A stretch of 64,000 nt of DNA from Oxyruncus cristatus (lineage: Eukaryota; Chordata; Aves; Passeriformes; Cotingidae). This document shows positions 37,228-48,279 of this stretch, piece by piece. The notes beneath the pieces are model-generated. The model was not told the origin of the DNA. It saw only the letters and a list, made by a program, of their open reading frames with translations, and ran no database searches. The DNA is taken from NCBI GenBank assembly GCA_013399855.1, contig VXAY01000172.1, forward strand, positions 1,205,828-1,269,827, in the 5' to 3' direction. Position 1 is the stretch's first letter, and each line of letters begins with the position of its first letter. The position numbers were made by a program, and so were the translations under genes.

Positions 37228-39423
37228 TTATCCTTAAACTGTGTCTCTAAGGTTTCTTTCCTCAACTGAAGACATGTTTTCTGTAAGGAAGACCATGAGG
37301 AGGCTGAAGTTATACAGTGCCTATCACCTTGAAATCTGTGTAGACATCTAATCTGTAAGTCCTGGATGACGAGCAAAGAAAAGGATGTATGAAACCTATT
37401 TTGCTGATATGATTTTACATACAAGGGAATAACGGCAGGGTCTTGTCCAGAATTTAAATCAGTATTTGAAACAGAGCAATATATATGTCACTGAGTGCAT
37501 ACATGACAAGTGTACTTACTTTTATCTCACTGAATGCAAAACAGTCTTTGTCTCTTACTTCTTTAGCATTTTTGTTGTTAATTGACGAGTTTAGAGAGGA
37601 AAAAGTATATTAGAAGGAGTCAAAAGGAGGCAACTTTCTGATGATATAAGAAGATGCCGTGGTAATCATTAAAGAAATCCCAACACAACATGGCTAATTA
37701 TATCTAGAGTTCTCAATTTCTTACTTTTGATCCAGGATTATACAGCTTGCTTTCCCCTTGTTAATTGACTAGTTTGGAATGTCCAGAATGTTATATCATC
37801 TCTGATGTGTCTGCCTTCCTGAAGTCTTGATATTTGTCAGTGAGAGTGCCAGAATCTTCTTTGACAGTGGCTATCAGTCGCAGCAGCTTCTACTGAAAGA
37901 TAAGGCTTCCCCAGTTGGTCTTTATGTTTTTGAGAAAATATTGTGGATAAGGTCTCTCATGCTTTCTTGATCCTGATATCCGAATTGCACCAAGTAGCAA
38001 ATGACTCACAATTTAAAAAAATCCAAAACTATAGTGTGCTGTTAGGATAAGTCTAAGATTGTTAATACTAGATGATCAGTACAAATTAACAGCGTTAGCC
38101 TCATTAGATGACATGGAAAGAGCATCTTTAGATATCTCTGCCTTTGTTCTTGTCTTCCAGTCTCTTACCATCATGTTTTCCAAGGCCTTTTCTCTTAGTT
38201 TCTTTCCTGCATGATGACACTAGTATGAGGCATTTGCCATGCAACCCAGCTTTGGGTTAACTTGTTGTCTGAGGATCTTGAAGCCTATAGCACCTGTATA
38301 ATTTGCTGAGAGAAAGTGTTGCTTGACCACTGGCAAACAGCGTCAACAAGTATTGCAAAATTTCAGGAAAGAGTTATTTTTATTTTCTTATATTGATTTT
38401 ATTTCGTGGGGGACTTTTTTCAGCTTACCCTGCTGATTCAGAAATGAGGAGAGTTAGCACCACTTTACCAACATCCCACACTTTATTAATACAGTTGCTT
38501 GATGAGGAGTTCAAATAGCTTTTCTTTGTGCTCTGAATTTCACAGCTTTCATGCCTGAATAAAACCCCATACCTGTCTGAAAAATCTATTTCTGTAACAT
38601 TGTTCAACCCATGGGAGTAGAACTAGGATTTGTAGCCAGCAAAGAGAGATATAAAGCTGGCCTTCCCTGCTGTTGACTTCAGCTATTCACCTTTACTTCA
38701 ATAAAGCTCTACTCTTCTTGCCATATAATTTCTCTGCTGGTAGGATGTAAAGACAGAACTTGTTTTCACCATCACTAGGTATTGCCAGTCACTTGTTAAA
38801 ATTGTCTAAGAGTAAGTATGTCCCATGTCCTCCCTCTCCTTTGCACTGGCTATTCCCACGCTTATCCCTCCAGAGCGGCAGTGATTAAATACTCAGGTAG
38901 GTCTGATGCTGAAAATGAGCTGTTATCTCCACCAGAGGTGCTTTGATAGGCCACCCACCTGCTCTGGCACCAAAGTAGTTCCTTTCTGTGACCACGTATT
39001 ACAAAAGCAAAACCAAGTCCACTACTATCACTGAATAGGAAATAATATTCTGAACCAGGTGCAGGGATTTAATGGATATCCAATAACTTCAGGACCTCCA
39101 CTTATTCTAGGAGTGTTTTGTGGAACCGCCTGCAAGACCTGTATTTCATGTGTTGCTTCTGTCATTATCTACAGGTACAATGTCACACAGAGAGACTGGA
39201 CTAAAAGTTTCCAAAAGTCATTTTAAAATGAAGAGAGGAAAGAAAGGTTGGTGACTATATTTTACTCTATATCAAAAAACCCCTCAATTAATCCTTATTT
39301 CAGAATTTTTGTATATTATCATTGACCAATACATCTCAGCTTGATTCTTTTCAGCCTTACAGGAGATATAAAAACTACCTTCTTCACACCTCCCCACACC
39401 AAATACACTACAGACAGCAAATA

Positions 39424-39465
39424 TAATGTTAACAACCAGTTACTAATTAATGTTAACAACTAGTT
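39424..39465. repeat. 18-bp direct repeat, one mismatch
   Basis: TAATGTTAACAACCAGTT (39424-39441) recurs as TAATGTTAACAACTAGTT (39448-39465) after 6 bases. Each copy contains GTTAAC. It looks like a local tandem duplication. Confidence 0.75.
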
Positions 39466-39670
39466 GATGCTTTCAGAACTCACTAGATCCTGGGTCCTCT
39501 CTGGCTCATTACACACACTGTGGTGACAACCTGTTTTCTAGACCTCGTCATCATGAAATGGTTAATACAGCACATGGGATCCCTGTGAGAGACCAGGTAA
39601 TAAAGGAACAACTCCTCCTGTGCCAGCAAACGCTGTCCCTGCACTATATTCCTTTACAACCAGACACATC

Positions 39671-39697
39671 CACACACAAACAAACAAACAAACAAAC
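39671..39697. repeat. (CAAA)n microsatellite
   Basis: About five CAAA units preceded by CA units. Confidence 0.8.
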
Positions 39698-41177
39698 CCT
39701 TTCTGAAGCTCTGACTCTGGCAATCCTTACTTCTCCTGATGAATGATTGTTTTCATTCAGTTCTTTCTTGATCTTTGCTTTAGTAGTCATCCTGTTACTT
39801 GCCTTGCTCTTTCTACCTTAACATCCTTTTTTCTTTCTGTATTGGACTTGGATAAGGCATGAGACAGATATTATCCAATTGTGAAGACAAAAATATGTTT
39901 AGGGATTACCCAGACTCCCCTAGATTTTGGTCATTTTTAGGAATCTCCTTTAACGCTGTAATCATAATTAACCATTCTGTAAATATTATGTGCAGCTGCT
40001 GACTTCTCAAAAGAAGAGAAGATTAGTGAAAATAGCTTTAACATCTTTGACAGAGATTTTAGGCTAACAATGACTATAATACATGTACAAGTACAGTTTT
40101 CCTGTATAGAACAGAAGCTGAAAATGAGGATACAGGCTCTTCACATACAAGCCAAGCATCATGGCTTTGCAATCCATCAGAAGTAGTGCTTCTGGCAAGC
40201 AACAATTGCTATTGACTGTCTTATCCTTAAGTATTTTATGATATACAAAACCATGTTGTTCTCTTAAAACTGTTGCATGGATCTTCTTTAAAAAGCAAAT
40301 CATCTATGACATTTCAGTGAGATCCTTTTTACTTAGAACCTTGCTACAAGGAATTTTAAAGCAGCTGACTAAACAATCACGCCATTTTTTTTGTCTAATG
40401 CATGGATAATGTGAATCAGCTTTGCTTGCAACTACTACTTTTTGAAGGCTGAGTCAATTTACAGCTTCATTAAGAGAAACTGATAACGGCCAGTGTGTAC
40501 AAATTCTCTTTCTTATATTTTTTCGATGATCAGCATGTCTGAATGGTGATTTCCCACTGCCAGTTCCAATGACTAATAGCTTGAGAGTGCTTTAAATATT
40601 AAATGTAGCTGGAAGATTTGTTTTCCACAAGCAGGGGAATCCCCTTGGTTTAGCCCTTGCATGGTCATTGTATTATGAATAATTGAAGAAGCTGAATAGA
40701 AAGGTTGAGGTTCCAAGTAACTCTCTCAGAAATCTGAAAAGAACTGGGTAAAAATTAATGGGGGGGAAAAATCACCCAAAGTTTGTCAATAACATTTAAA
40801 ACTTGATATTATTCTCACTACCAAATTACAGTATGCAATAAACAAATCATGAAAGCTGATCTGGAGACATTTGACATACTGATGCCATCAAGGTTTCCAA
40901 TGATCTGTTTAGTTTTCTTGTCACAAAACGTAGGAACAGAAACCATTCTGAACAAAATGGGCAGAGGGATGGGCACAGGGGGATGGCTGAGAGAAGGTTT
41001 CGTGAGGACACAAAAAGCACCTCAGAGAAAGTCAGCTCTTCTAACACAAACACTGAAATCAACTGGGTTAGGAATAGAGACTTCCAAACATTTCCTGATT
41101 AATTTGTAGCTGTTGGCTACATACTCAAGTGTTTTTCCCCAGTCTCAAATTTAAGCGTGTGCTCAGAATTGTTCCAC

Positions 41178-41199
41178 TGTAAACAAGGAATTGTTTACA
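41178..41199. repeat. 9-bp palindrome with forkhead-like half-sites
   Basis: TGTAAACAA (41178-41186) and TTGTTTACA (41191-41199) are exact reverse complements 4 bases apart. Each half contains the forkhead-type core GTAAACA/TGTTTAC. The motif is short, and I see no other regulatory signal around it. Confidence 0.5.
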
Positions 41200-42354
41200 A
41201 TACCTTTAAAGAAATGGGTTCCATGTTTATGTGAAGATAAACATAATTATTTAAGAAACATTTTTCATTCGAGGAAATGTCTAACTACAAAATACAAAAA
41301 TGCAAAAATAAGGTCCCATCTCTGTTGTGTCACATGTAAATGTTTTGAAGAGGAGACCACTGGTGGTTTGAGTTTGGCAGTAGTTTATTTTCAACACTCA
41401 AGTAGCAGAAAGTCCTATCCTCCTTATGCCAGAGACCAAGGAGTTTTAAACTTTGAATCAGTGCTAAGAAAGCAAACACTTTTTGTTTAACTACCATGAA
41501 GCAAAGCAGATCAGGCTTAAATTCACTGTAAACAGATTTTATTCACTAGAATTGTGTTTCTTTTCTTCCAACCAAGCTTCATTACTTACTAGAGCAAGAA
41601 AACAGCATTGGCATACCACGCATTTCTTTAAAATAGAGACACAAGGAGAAGATATTAAAGAAACCTAACATCCATAGGCATTTTCTTTAAGGAACAAAGA
41701 CTCAGGTATTTAAAATATCTTGTTTGTCCAGTTGGTGCTGTAAACTAGAAAGTATCATACATAACAAACCAGTTTCCAGGTAGAAACTTCTTATAAGGGA
41801 CCATAGCCATCACTAGGAAATTTTGAGCACCATTCATAGCCCAGAGATCAAAAGATAAGAAAAGCACCATCCTGGAAGAAACCATGGGGGCTCAGTTTGC
41901 ATAGGTTTGCTTTTTTCTTTCGAATTTGTTTGGTTTTGGCTTTTTGTGCATAAATGAAGTGTTTACAGAAATAGTCATTGCCATTGTCACATACTGTTAA
42001 GACTTAAATTCAACCTGCTTTTGATTTCAGGAGGTTCTCTCAGTCCTCTGAAGAGTGTTTATACCAAGTAAAGTTTGATTCACAAAAATTAAATTATGTT
42101 GCTCTTGTTGTCTACAAAACAATTTTGTGCCTTCCTACCAACATAAACTTTTACTTAAAAATACAAAGAATATTCCCATAATGTTTCCTGTGTTGAAAAA
42201 ATCTTGTAGTACTCACAATAGGATATGGTGATTTCAAATGCAGACAACTCTCACTAAAATTCAACAAACTATAGAGGGATTAGCATATACTATCACAGAC
42301 AATTAAACCGCGTGGAAAATTAAAACAAGCAAATAACCAAATATCTTTTTGCTC

Positions 42355-42373
42355 TTTTTTTTTTTTTTTTTTT
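42355..42373. repeat. Poly-T tract of 19 nt
   Basis: Uninterrupted T run on the plus strand. Confidence 0.85.
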
Positions 42374-42682
42374 AACTACATGAACAAAGAATAATCATTT
42401 TGTAGAAGACTCTTCCTGTCCATGGAGGATTTAAAAGCAGCACTGTTACTGCTGATCATTAAACCAGATTGTCCTTTTTGGTTTTGTGGAATAATCAGTA
42501 ACAATGCAGAGAAAAATCAATAGCATCTCAAACATAATCATTCATTCACCACTTCTGCCTTTGCAGACCAGCTTGTACAGTCATTTTTCCTTTCTGTTTT
42601 GGAGCAGGGCCTGGGGATTCTGCAGAATGAACTTGAATCTTATGGACCATCCCTGCACTGCCTGGCTTTCCCATAGCCACTC

Positions 42683-43055
42683 CCACAGAATCACAGAATG
42701 GGTAAAAGTCAGAAGGGATCACAGTGGGTTCTTCTTCATATTCAGGTTGAACTTCCCTGTGCATTAGTTTCTTCCTGCTGCCTCTTGTCCTATTGCTTGA
42801 CAACACAAGTAGAGCCTGGATCCACCCCCTCCCTTCATATACTTGCAGACGCTGATGAAGTCCCCTCTCAGTCATCTCTTCTTGAGGCTAAACAAGCCCA
42901 GCTTCCTCAGCCTTTCCTCACAAGAGAGATGCTCCAGTCCCTTAAACATCTTTTCTGCCCTCAGCTGGACCTGCTCCAGAATCTCCATTCTCTCTTGTCC
43001 TGAGGAGCCCAGAGCTGGACACAGCACTCCAGGTGAGTCTTCACTGGCGCCAAGT
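42683..43055 (-). mobile_element. 5'-truncated CR1 LINE with internal deletion, minus strand
   Basis: The left end is the inverted CR1 3' terminus (CACAGAATCACAGAATGGG). Within about 60 bp the sequence jumps from the terminal tail into antisense ORF2 coding sequence equivalent to a point well before the ORF2 stop. The stretch that normally lies between them, the ORF2 C-terminal end plus most of the 3' UTR, is missing. On the minus strand the order is HLSCEERLRKLGLFSLKKR-type coding, then the GGATCCAGGCTCT block, then GGACAAGAGGCAG, then directly the tail. The right end at about 43055 is the 5' truncation. Its tail differs from the CR1 copies at 25.7 and 60.9 kb, so it belongs to a different subfamily. 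Confidence 0.9.
42872..43050 (-). pseudogene. CR1 ORF2 remnant (C-terminal block)
   Basis: A minus-strand frame contains LEQVQLRAEKMFKGLEHLS and then LRKLGLFSLKKR, the conserved CR1 segment downstream of the polymerase core. Upstream in the same frame the expected VRPHLEYC-type block is out of frame, indicating a frameshift near 43000-43030. The polymerase catalytic region is absent because of 5' truncation. It has no coding capacity. Confidence 0.85.
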
Positions 43056-44212
43056 CTCTGCAATATGGTTGCCTCTATCGATTTGGCAGTGAAGGAAAGC
43101 AGATGGGCTGCATTAGTACAGAGCACCTCTGTATTAATCTGGGTAAGACCCCAGAATACTTCAGAGATTTAGCACACAACATCAGAGGAACAACCCCGGG
43201 CCATGACAACAAATGAGCATTACTGACTGTGATTCTGTCAACTCAGTTAATATACTGCACTTATGCAAATAATTTGACGTGGTGCTGTGAGAGCTAGCAA
43301 GTAGCTCAGGCAGGGAACAATTCTATTTGAATAACAACTGTCTTCTTTTCATCTTCATCTCTGAAAAAAAATGATCAAGTAGGCCCTGCAGGCAAACCAT
43401 GGATGACAGGATGCCATTGAGCTAACTCTTTGCATTAATGTTTAAAAAGACAAAGAATCTGTTGTTTTGTTTAGCCGTATGAACTGTTTTGCACATGACA
43501 GCTGCTGGATATTGAGATTAATTGATAGATTATTATGTGTCCTCACAGCGTCAAACTATTAACCTTCAGTAGCATTTTACAGTTAATCTCATCTTGAAAG
43601 GAATATTACAGTAAAATTTCTGAGATTTTTTTTTTCTTTCTTCTCTAGCATCATTTATCAGACACCAAATTAGAAAAGAGTTGTATTTAAAGGATGTTTT
43701 ACTGGAGTTACGAACCTTTTTTTGTTTCAATTCCTCTTATGGGTATAAATAACCAAGTTGTGGCTAGCTTAATTTCTATTGAGAAAGATATTTTAGGAAA
43801 TACGGAAACTGTAAAACATAGACTAAGCATCCACATATACTGCCTAAATACAGCTCTGCTATTAAACCACTGATTTCTGGATCATCTTGTGTTTTTTTCG
43901 ACAAGTTGGTCCCCAGCAGGAGAATATGGTAAGGTCATGAAAGGCCCCACAGAGAAACAGCCACAGAAATGCAGCTTCCTTTGCTGCGTGGATCACCACA
44001 GTGTCACAAACAGCAGAGAAGTAACCCAGTTAGTATCCCCACCCATTACAGGGAAAGGGAAGACCACAGGAAAATAATTTACCACTCTGTGTGCTTACAG
44101 AGTTCTTCTTGTCCATTGTTTTTAGCCAAATATGTAGCAAGGAGAGGAAGGACCTCAGGAACACTAGCTTGGTGCATTTTGCATTTGTTTTGGTAGAGAG
44201 ATTGAGCTATAT

Positions 44213-44238
44213 TAATATTACTAATTAATATTACTAAT
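44213..44238. repeat. Perfect 13-bp tandem duplication
   Basis: TAATATTACTAAT occurs twice in direct succession. Small AT-rich tandem repeat. Confidence 0.85.
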
Positions 44239-44959
44239 CACAATTTTCCTATCAGTTCTGCTAATGGAGCCTTAGACTCTATAAAAATACACTGGGTGAG
44301 CTTATTGTAGGTCTTGGGTGTTCCTCACCAGCGACCCAGGAGTCCAAGTGCTGCTAGAAGCAGGAGAAAATCCCTTCAGGTTCTCCAGCGCTGTGCCATG
44401 GGGGCTTCCCCCTGTTAGACTATACTGCCTGGTTGGAGTTTGCTTTTGTGCCTGCTTTCTGTACCCTGCTGTGGATTCACCTTCTTATCAGGCACTGTAA
44501 AATCATCCCTGCCAGGAGAAGTCTTGATTCCTCCCTTTCCGTCTAGCATGATCATAACTATACTTTTTATATATGATGTGATTTTTACAGGAGAGAAGAA
44601 AAATGTGCCTTTAAAAAGCTTGAAGCAGACAGTCTGCTCAAAGCTTGTTCCTGTCTCAATTTCTCGAAGTTAAAAAGTGCTGTTCCTTACTATAATGAGA
44701 CACAAATTTTACTTATATAAGAAAAAGAATTCTCTGAGACAGCCTGCCTTCCTTTTTTAGCTTCCTTCTAGCTGTGCATGGGATTCATCACAACCCCTTC
44801 TTTGTTCCCATGTCTTCCCTGCAAGTCTAGTCTCTTTCTTCAGTCAGGAATTTCTTTTCTGTATGTGATGGCTTCCTCTCAACTCCACAAGTCTCAAACA
44901 TTTATAGAGTCTCCTCAGACCTTACATTATCTTTCTTGAGTCAGTGGAATTACAAGCTC

Positions 44960-44973
44960 AAAAAAAAAAAAAA
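44960..44973. repeat. Poly-A tract of 14 nt
   Basis: Uninterrupted A run on the plus strand. Confidence 0.8.
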
Positions 44974-47900
44974 GACAAAAATATTCTCCTTTAGGTGTTA
45001 TGAAGCGCCAGTACATAATTTCTAAATGTGTGACTCTGTGTTACTCTTAGAATAAATGTAGTTTCTGGGTTTTGGGAGTGCTGGGGTTTTTATTTTACTA
45101 GAAAAATACAAAATTGCCTTGACTTTCAGTGCCTTGGAAGGGCAGTAGACTGCAGGATTTAACTATCAAATGTGAGCTGGTGGGGATCCAGTTGTGGCTT
45201 TCTTACTGTTCTTCAAGACTATAGTGCTGTCCTGCCTCTTTTTATCCAGAAGCTGCTTTCAACTGAAAAGGCACTGTGCAGAAAAATTAATAGTTCAAGC
45301 AAACATCTGTATTGCCCAATAACCTTCTCTAGAACATCCTCAAGAACAAAAAGAGAAAATCCTCATAAAACTTGTATGTAAGTTGTGTGACAGGCACAGA
45401 GGAGAGGACATAAAGAAGTGATTTAGCTACAGCCTTTCCTTGCTTGGAACTCTAAGCACTTCATAAAGACGGACAAGTACTGTTTCAGATCTGCAAAGCA
45501 AGAGAAGACAAAGTATCTTGCCCACAATCTCATAAGTCAGTGATGGAAATGTTAACAGACCTTAGGTCTTCTAGAAATGCTTTCCCTGAGAAATAGCCAG
45601 AGGACTGAAGGCTGTCACCTCTAGATGCTCTTCTGCGATTGCATCCGTACCTCAGAATTACATCTTTATCTTCTGCTTACACTTCACTGTTCCCTGTAAG
45701 CTTATTTTACTTTAAAATATTTTCTGTTGTTAAGTGCTTTCTAGAGGGGTGTGAGGGATCTTCAGTGTCTGTCCTTCTTTACCTATGAATTATGTGCAAT
45801 GGCATCTTCTGGCATATAGACTACTGGGACAGGTTTGAAAAGGAGAAAAAAATTTTCTCTATCTTAGGAGCTACGTTTTCTTTGATGTAGCAGCAAAGAG
45901 AAAAATGAATTTCTGAAATGATTGTGATCAGATGCAGCTCCAAACTGGCTTAGAATCTCACCTATAAAAAGCTGATGACACTTCCACCTGAAGATAGAGT
46001 ACCTGTGTATTAAAAGCCCCACTAGATGATGCAAGACAAATGCATACAGTGTCAGCACAATTCTGAGGACTCTCTTAAATATTTAAGAGTTTTTCTCTGA
46101 AGTAGCTGAGAGGGCACAAAAGTTACTGACCAAGAAATGACATCAAAATACACTTTAAAGAAAAAAATTTAGATTATTCTGCAGTCCCTTTTTTACTGAT
46201 TTGAGAAAGCTGATGGGACCTTTAACTGCTATAGGATGAATAATGTCAATATACTAGAGAAATATATTTCCTTGTTTAATAAGATCCAGAGATAATTCCT
46301 TGGCATCATTTTTCACGTAGCCAGTTACTGACTTTAGATTGCTATAGTGCTTTTTAAATGCAGTTCACTTAACTTGTGTGGATAGGGTGACACAGCAAAC
46401 TCAAGGATCTGTTTAACTGGGCATGGATTCCCTGCTTTAATCACCTTAGCTGTGTGATTTGTGCCTAGCCAGCATAGAGAGAAGGGAGCTCTCTTTGCTC
46501 ATGCATGCTCGGGTACTTCCATCTGCCACTTAGAATCTCTGGAATAGTTCAGCTTTCACAGCACCATCTGCACTGAAACATTTCTAGGAATGGATGGCAT
46601 TTTGAGACTACTTGGCAATCCTTTGTCCTCCCCCATTCAAAAAGTGAATGCTATTTTAGGAGGAGAAACACAGTTAATGAAGACTTTTCCGTCCTACCAC
46701 ACAAAAAACATCTCTCTGTTCATGCTTCTGAGCTGCATATAAGTTAAATCAAGTAATCATTAGTGCTGGTCATGGCTTGAATTCACAGGACAGCAGCTTG
46801 CAGAGACCATGGCAGCTTTTTCAGTTTTCCTGAAAGGCAAAAGGCTGCTTGAATTCAGGAGAGAAGAAAGTCAGATGCAGAGGTTGTTATCTTATAGTTT
46901 TTATAGAAGTATTCTCTTTCTGTTAAAGAAACGTGGAAAGTGTGTCCTAAGGACACTGTTATCAACAGTACATCAGTACTTCTTTTTCTTTACTGCCATA
47001 AAAACATACTCAGAAGGTGTACAGCAGCTCTGAGAAACACCTTTTCACAGTCACCACAGAGTTGGAAGCAACCTGAAGAGGTAAAATGGCACATAAACCA
47101 GGAGCCCACTGGGGACTATCAGTGAGGTGGTGGGCAGCTCTTTTGTCTGGATGGAAGCATCATGGTGGTTTTCCAGCCTTGGTTTGAGGTGCTGCTGATT
47201 ACTGGTTGACCAGAACAACACGTGAAATTTTGTTCCTTCTATTTGACCAGGTGGTTAACTGCATTAACTTTTGGTGTACCTGTTTAAGTCACATTTTTAA
47301 AGTGTAAAATACCTATATGTTAGCTTTTTATTTCAAGGTACCCATGTGCTGTTGGTTTATAAACAACTTAAAGCTGTGTAAAAAAAAAAAAGTCTTTCTG
47401 CATGACTGTGGGTGGTTATGCCTTTAAATTATGCTTCAAATCAGGAAAACACACGTTGAAGAAGTATATTTTAGTAATGAGTGAATTCTACACACCTCTA
47501 CAAACAAACCATGCAACTTGTCTAACATCGGCAAAGTGTAGTTTCTAAATGTGCATAAACAAGGTTAATGTGAGTGTGTGTTACCAGATGACATCGGGTT
47601 TTACACATTCAAAATTAAACCCTTAATCATCATGGCTAGGTAAAACCCTTAATAAACTGATGCAAAAACCTAGAGACAGACAAACTTATTGAGAACTTAG
47701 CATCGTGATGTAGAAACAGCAGATAGGGCTTTTACACATGGGTAAATTGCAACAGAGCTGATGAACACTTCAAATCCTGCTCTCTACTCCATTAAACCCA
47801 TTTTATGCCCATGCAGCACCACTATTGTTATTACTGAATAGCAAATAGGTAGATCCATTTGAAAACAACCTGTTTGTTAAAATGAGGGCAAGCCATGCAG

Positions 47901-48252
47901 TTAATAACCTTGTTGCAAATAAAACCACTTCAAAGGAAGCACAGGATTCTATTAAGGGGTTTTGTTCATGATGATTTCTATCCCAGTTGTACCCCGAGAT
48001 CCCTGCTAGATGCTGTGGGTATAAAACAGGAATCACTAGCTCGGGAACCATGAAAACTAAGAAGGATGGTGAAGGAAAGATCCATGTCAGTGACGTGACC
48101 TGACTGAAAAGGTACTGAACACAGAACTACCAGCAAAGAGGAGGTAAAAAAGTGAGCATGAGCTGAAGCTTTTAAGTAGAGGGGTTTTAACTGTTCCTCT
48201 CTAATTGTAGCCCTTCAGTTTAATAATTATAATAAGATAATTCCTCACATTC

Positions 48253-48279
48253 CTGTGAATGAATACTGTTCATTCACAG
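48253..48279. repeat. Perfect 11-bp hairpin, 5-nt loop
   Basis: CTGTGAATGAA (48253-48263) pairs exactly with TTCATTCACAG (48269-48279) around the loop TACTG. The stem is compact, but no flanking signal shows that it is part of a functional RNA. Confidence 0.65.

Larger units (their letters stand above)
37228..42682. other. Gene-free unique sequence
   Basis: No gene recognised. It contains an 18-bp direct repeat at 39424-39465, a CAAA microsatellite at 39671, a short palindrome at 41178-41199 with forkhead-like half-sites and a 19-T run at 42355-42373. Confidence 0.5.
43056..48252. other. Gene-free unique sequence
   Basis: AT-rich with no recognised gene. It contains a perfect 13-bp tandem duplication at 44213-44238 and A runs at 44960-44973 and near 47380. 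A stretch near 47050-47090 faintly recalls an antisense CR1 tail but is too diverged to call. Confidence 0.5.

Noticed and set aside
47046..47130. Possible antisense CR1 tail (CACAGAGTTGGAAGCAACCT)
   Set aside because: Only about 20-30 bases resemble the tail and the surrounding sequence does not follow a CR1 layout.
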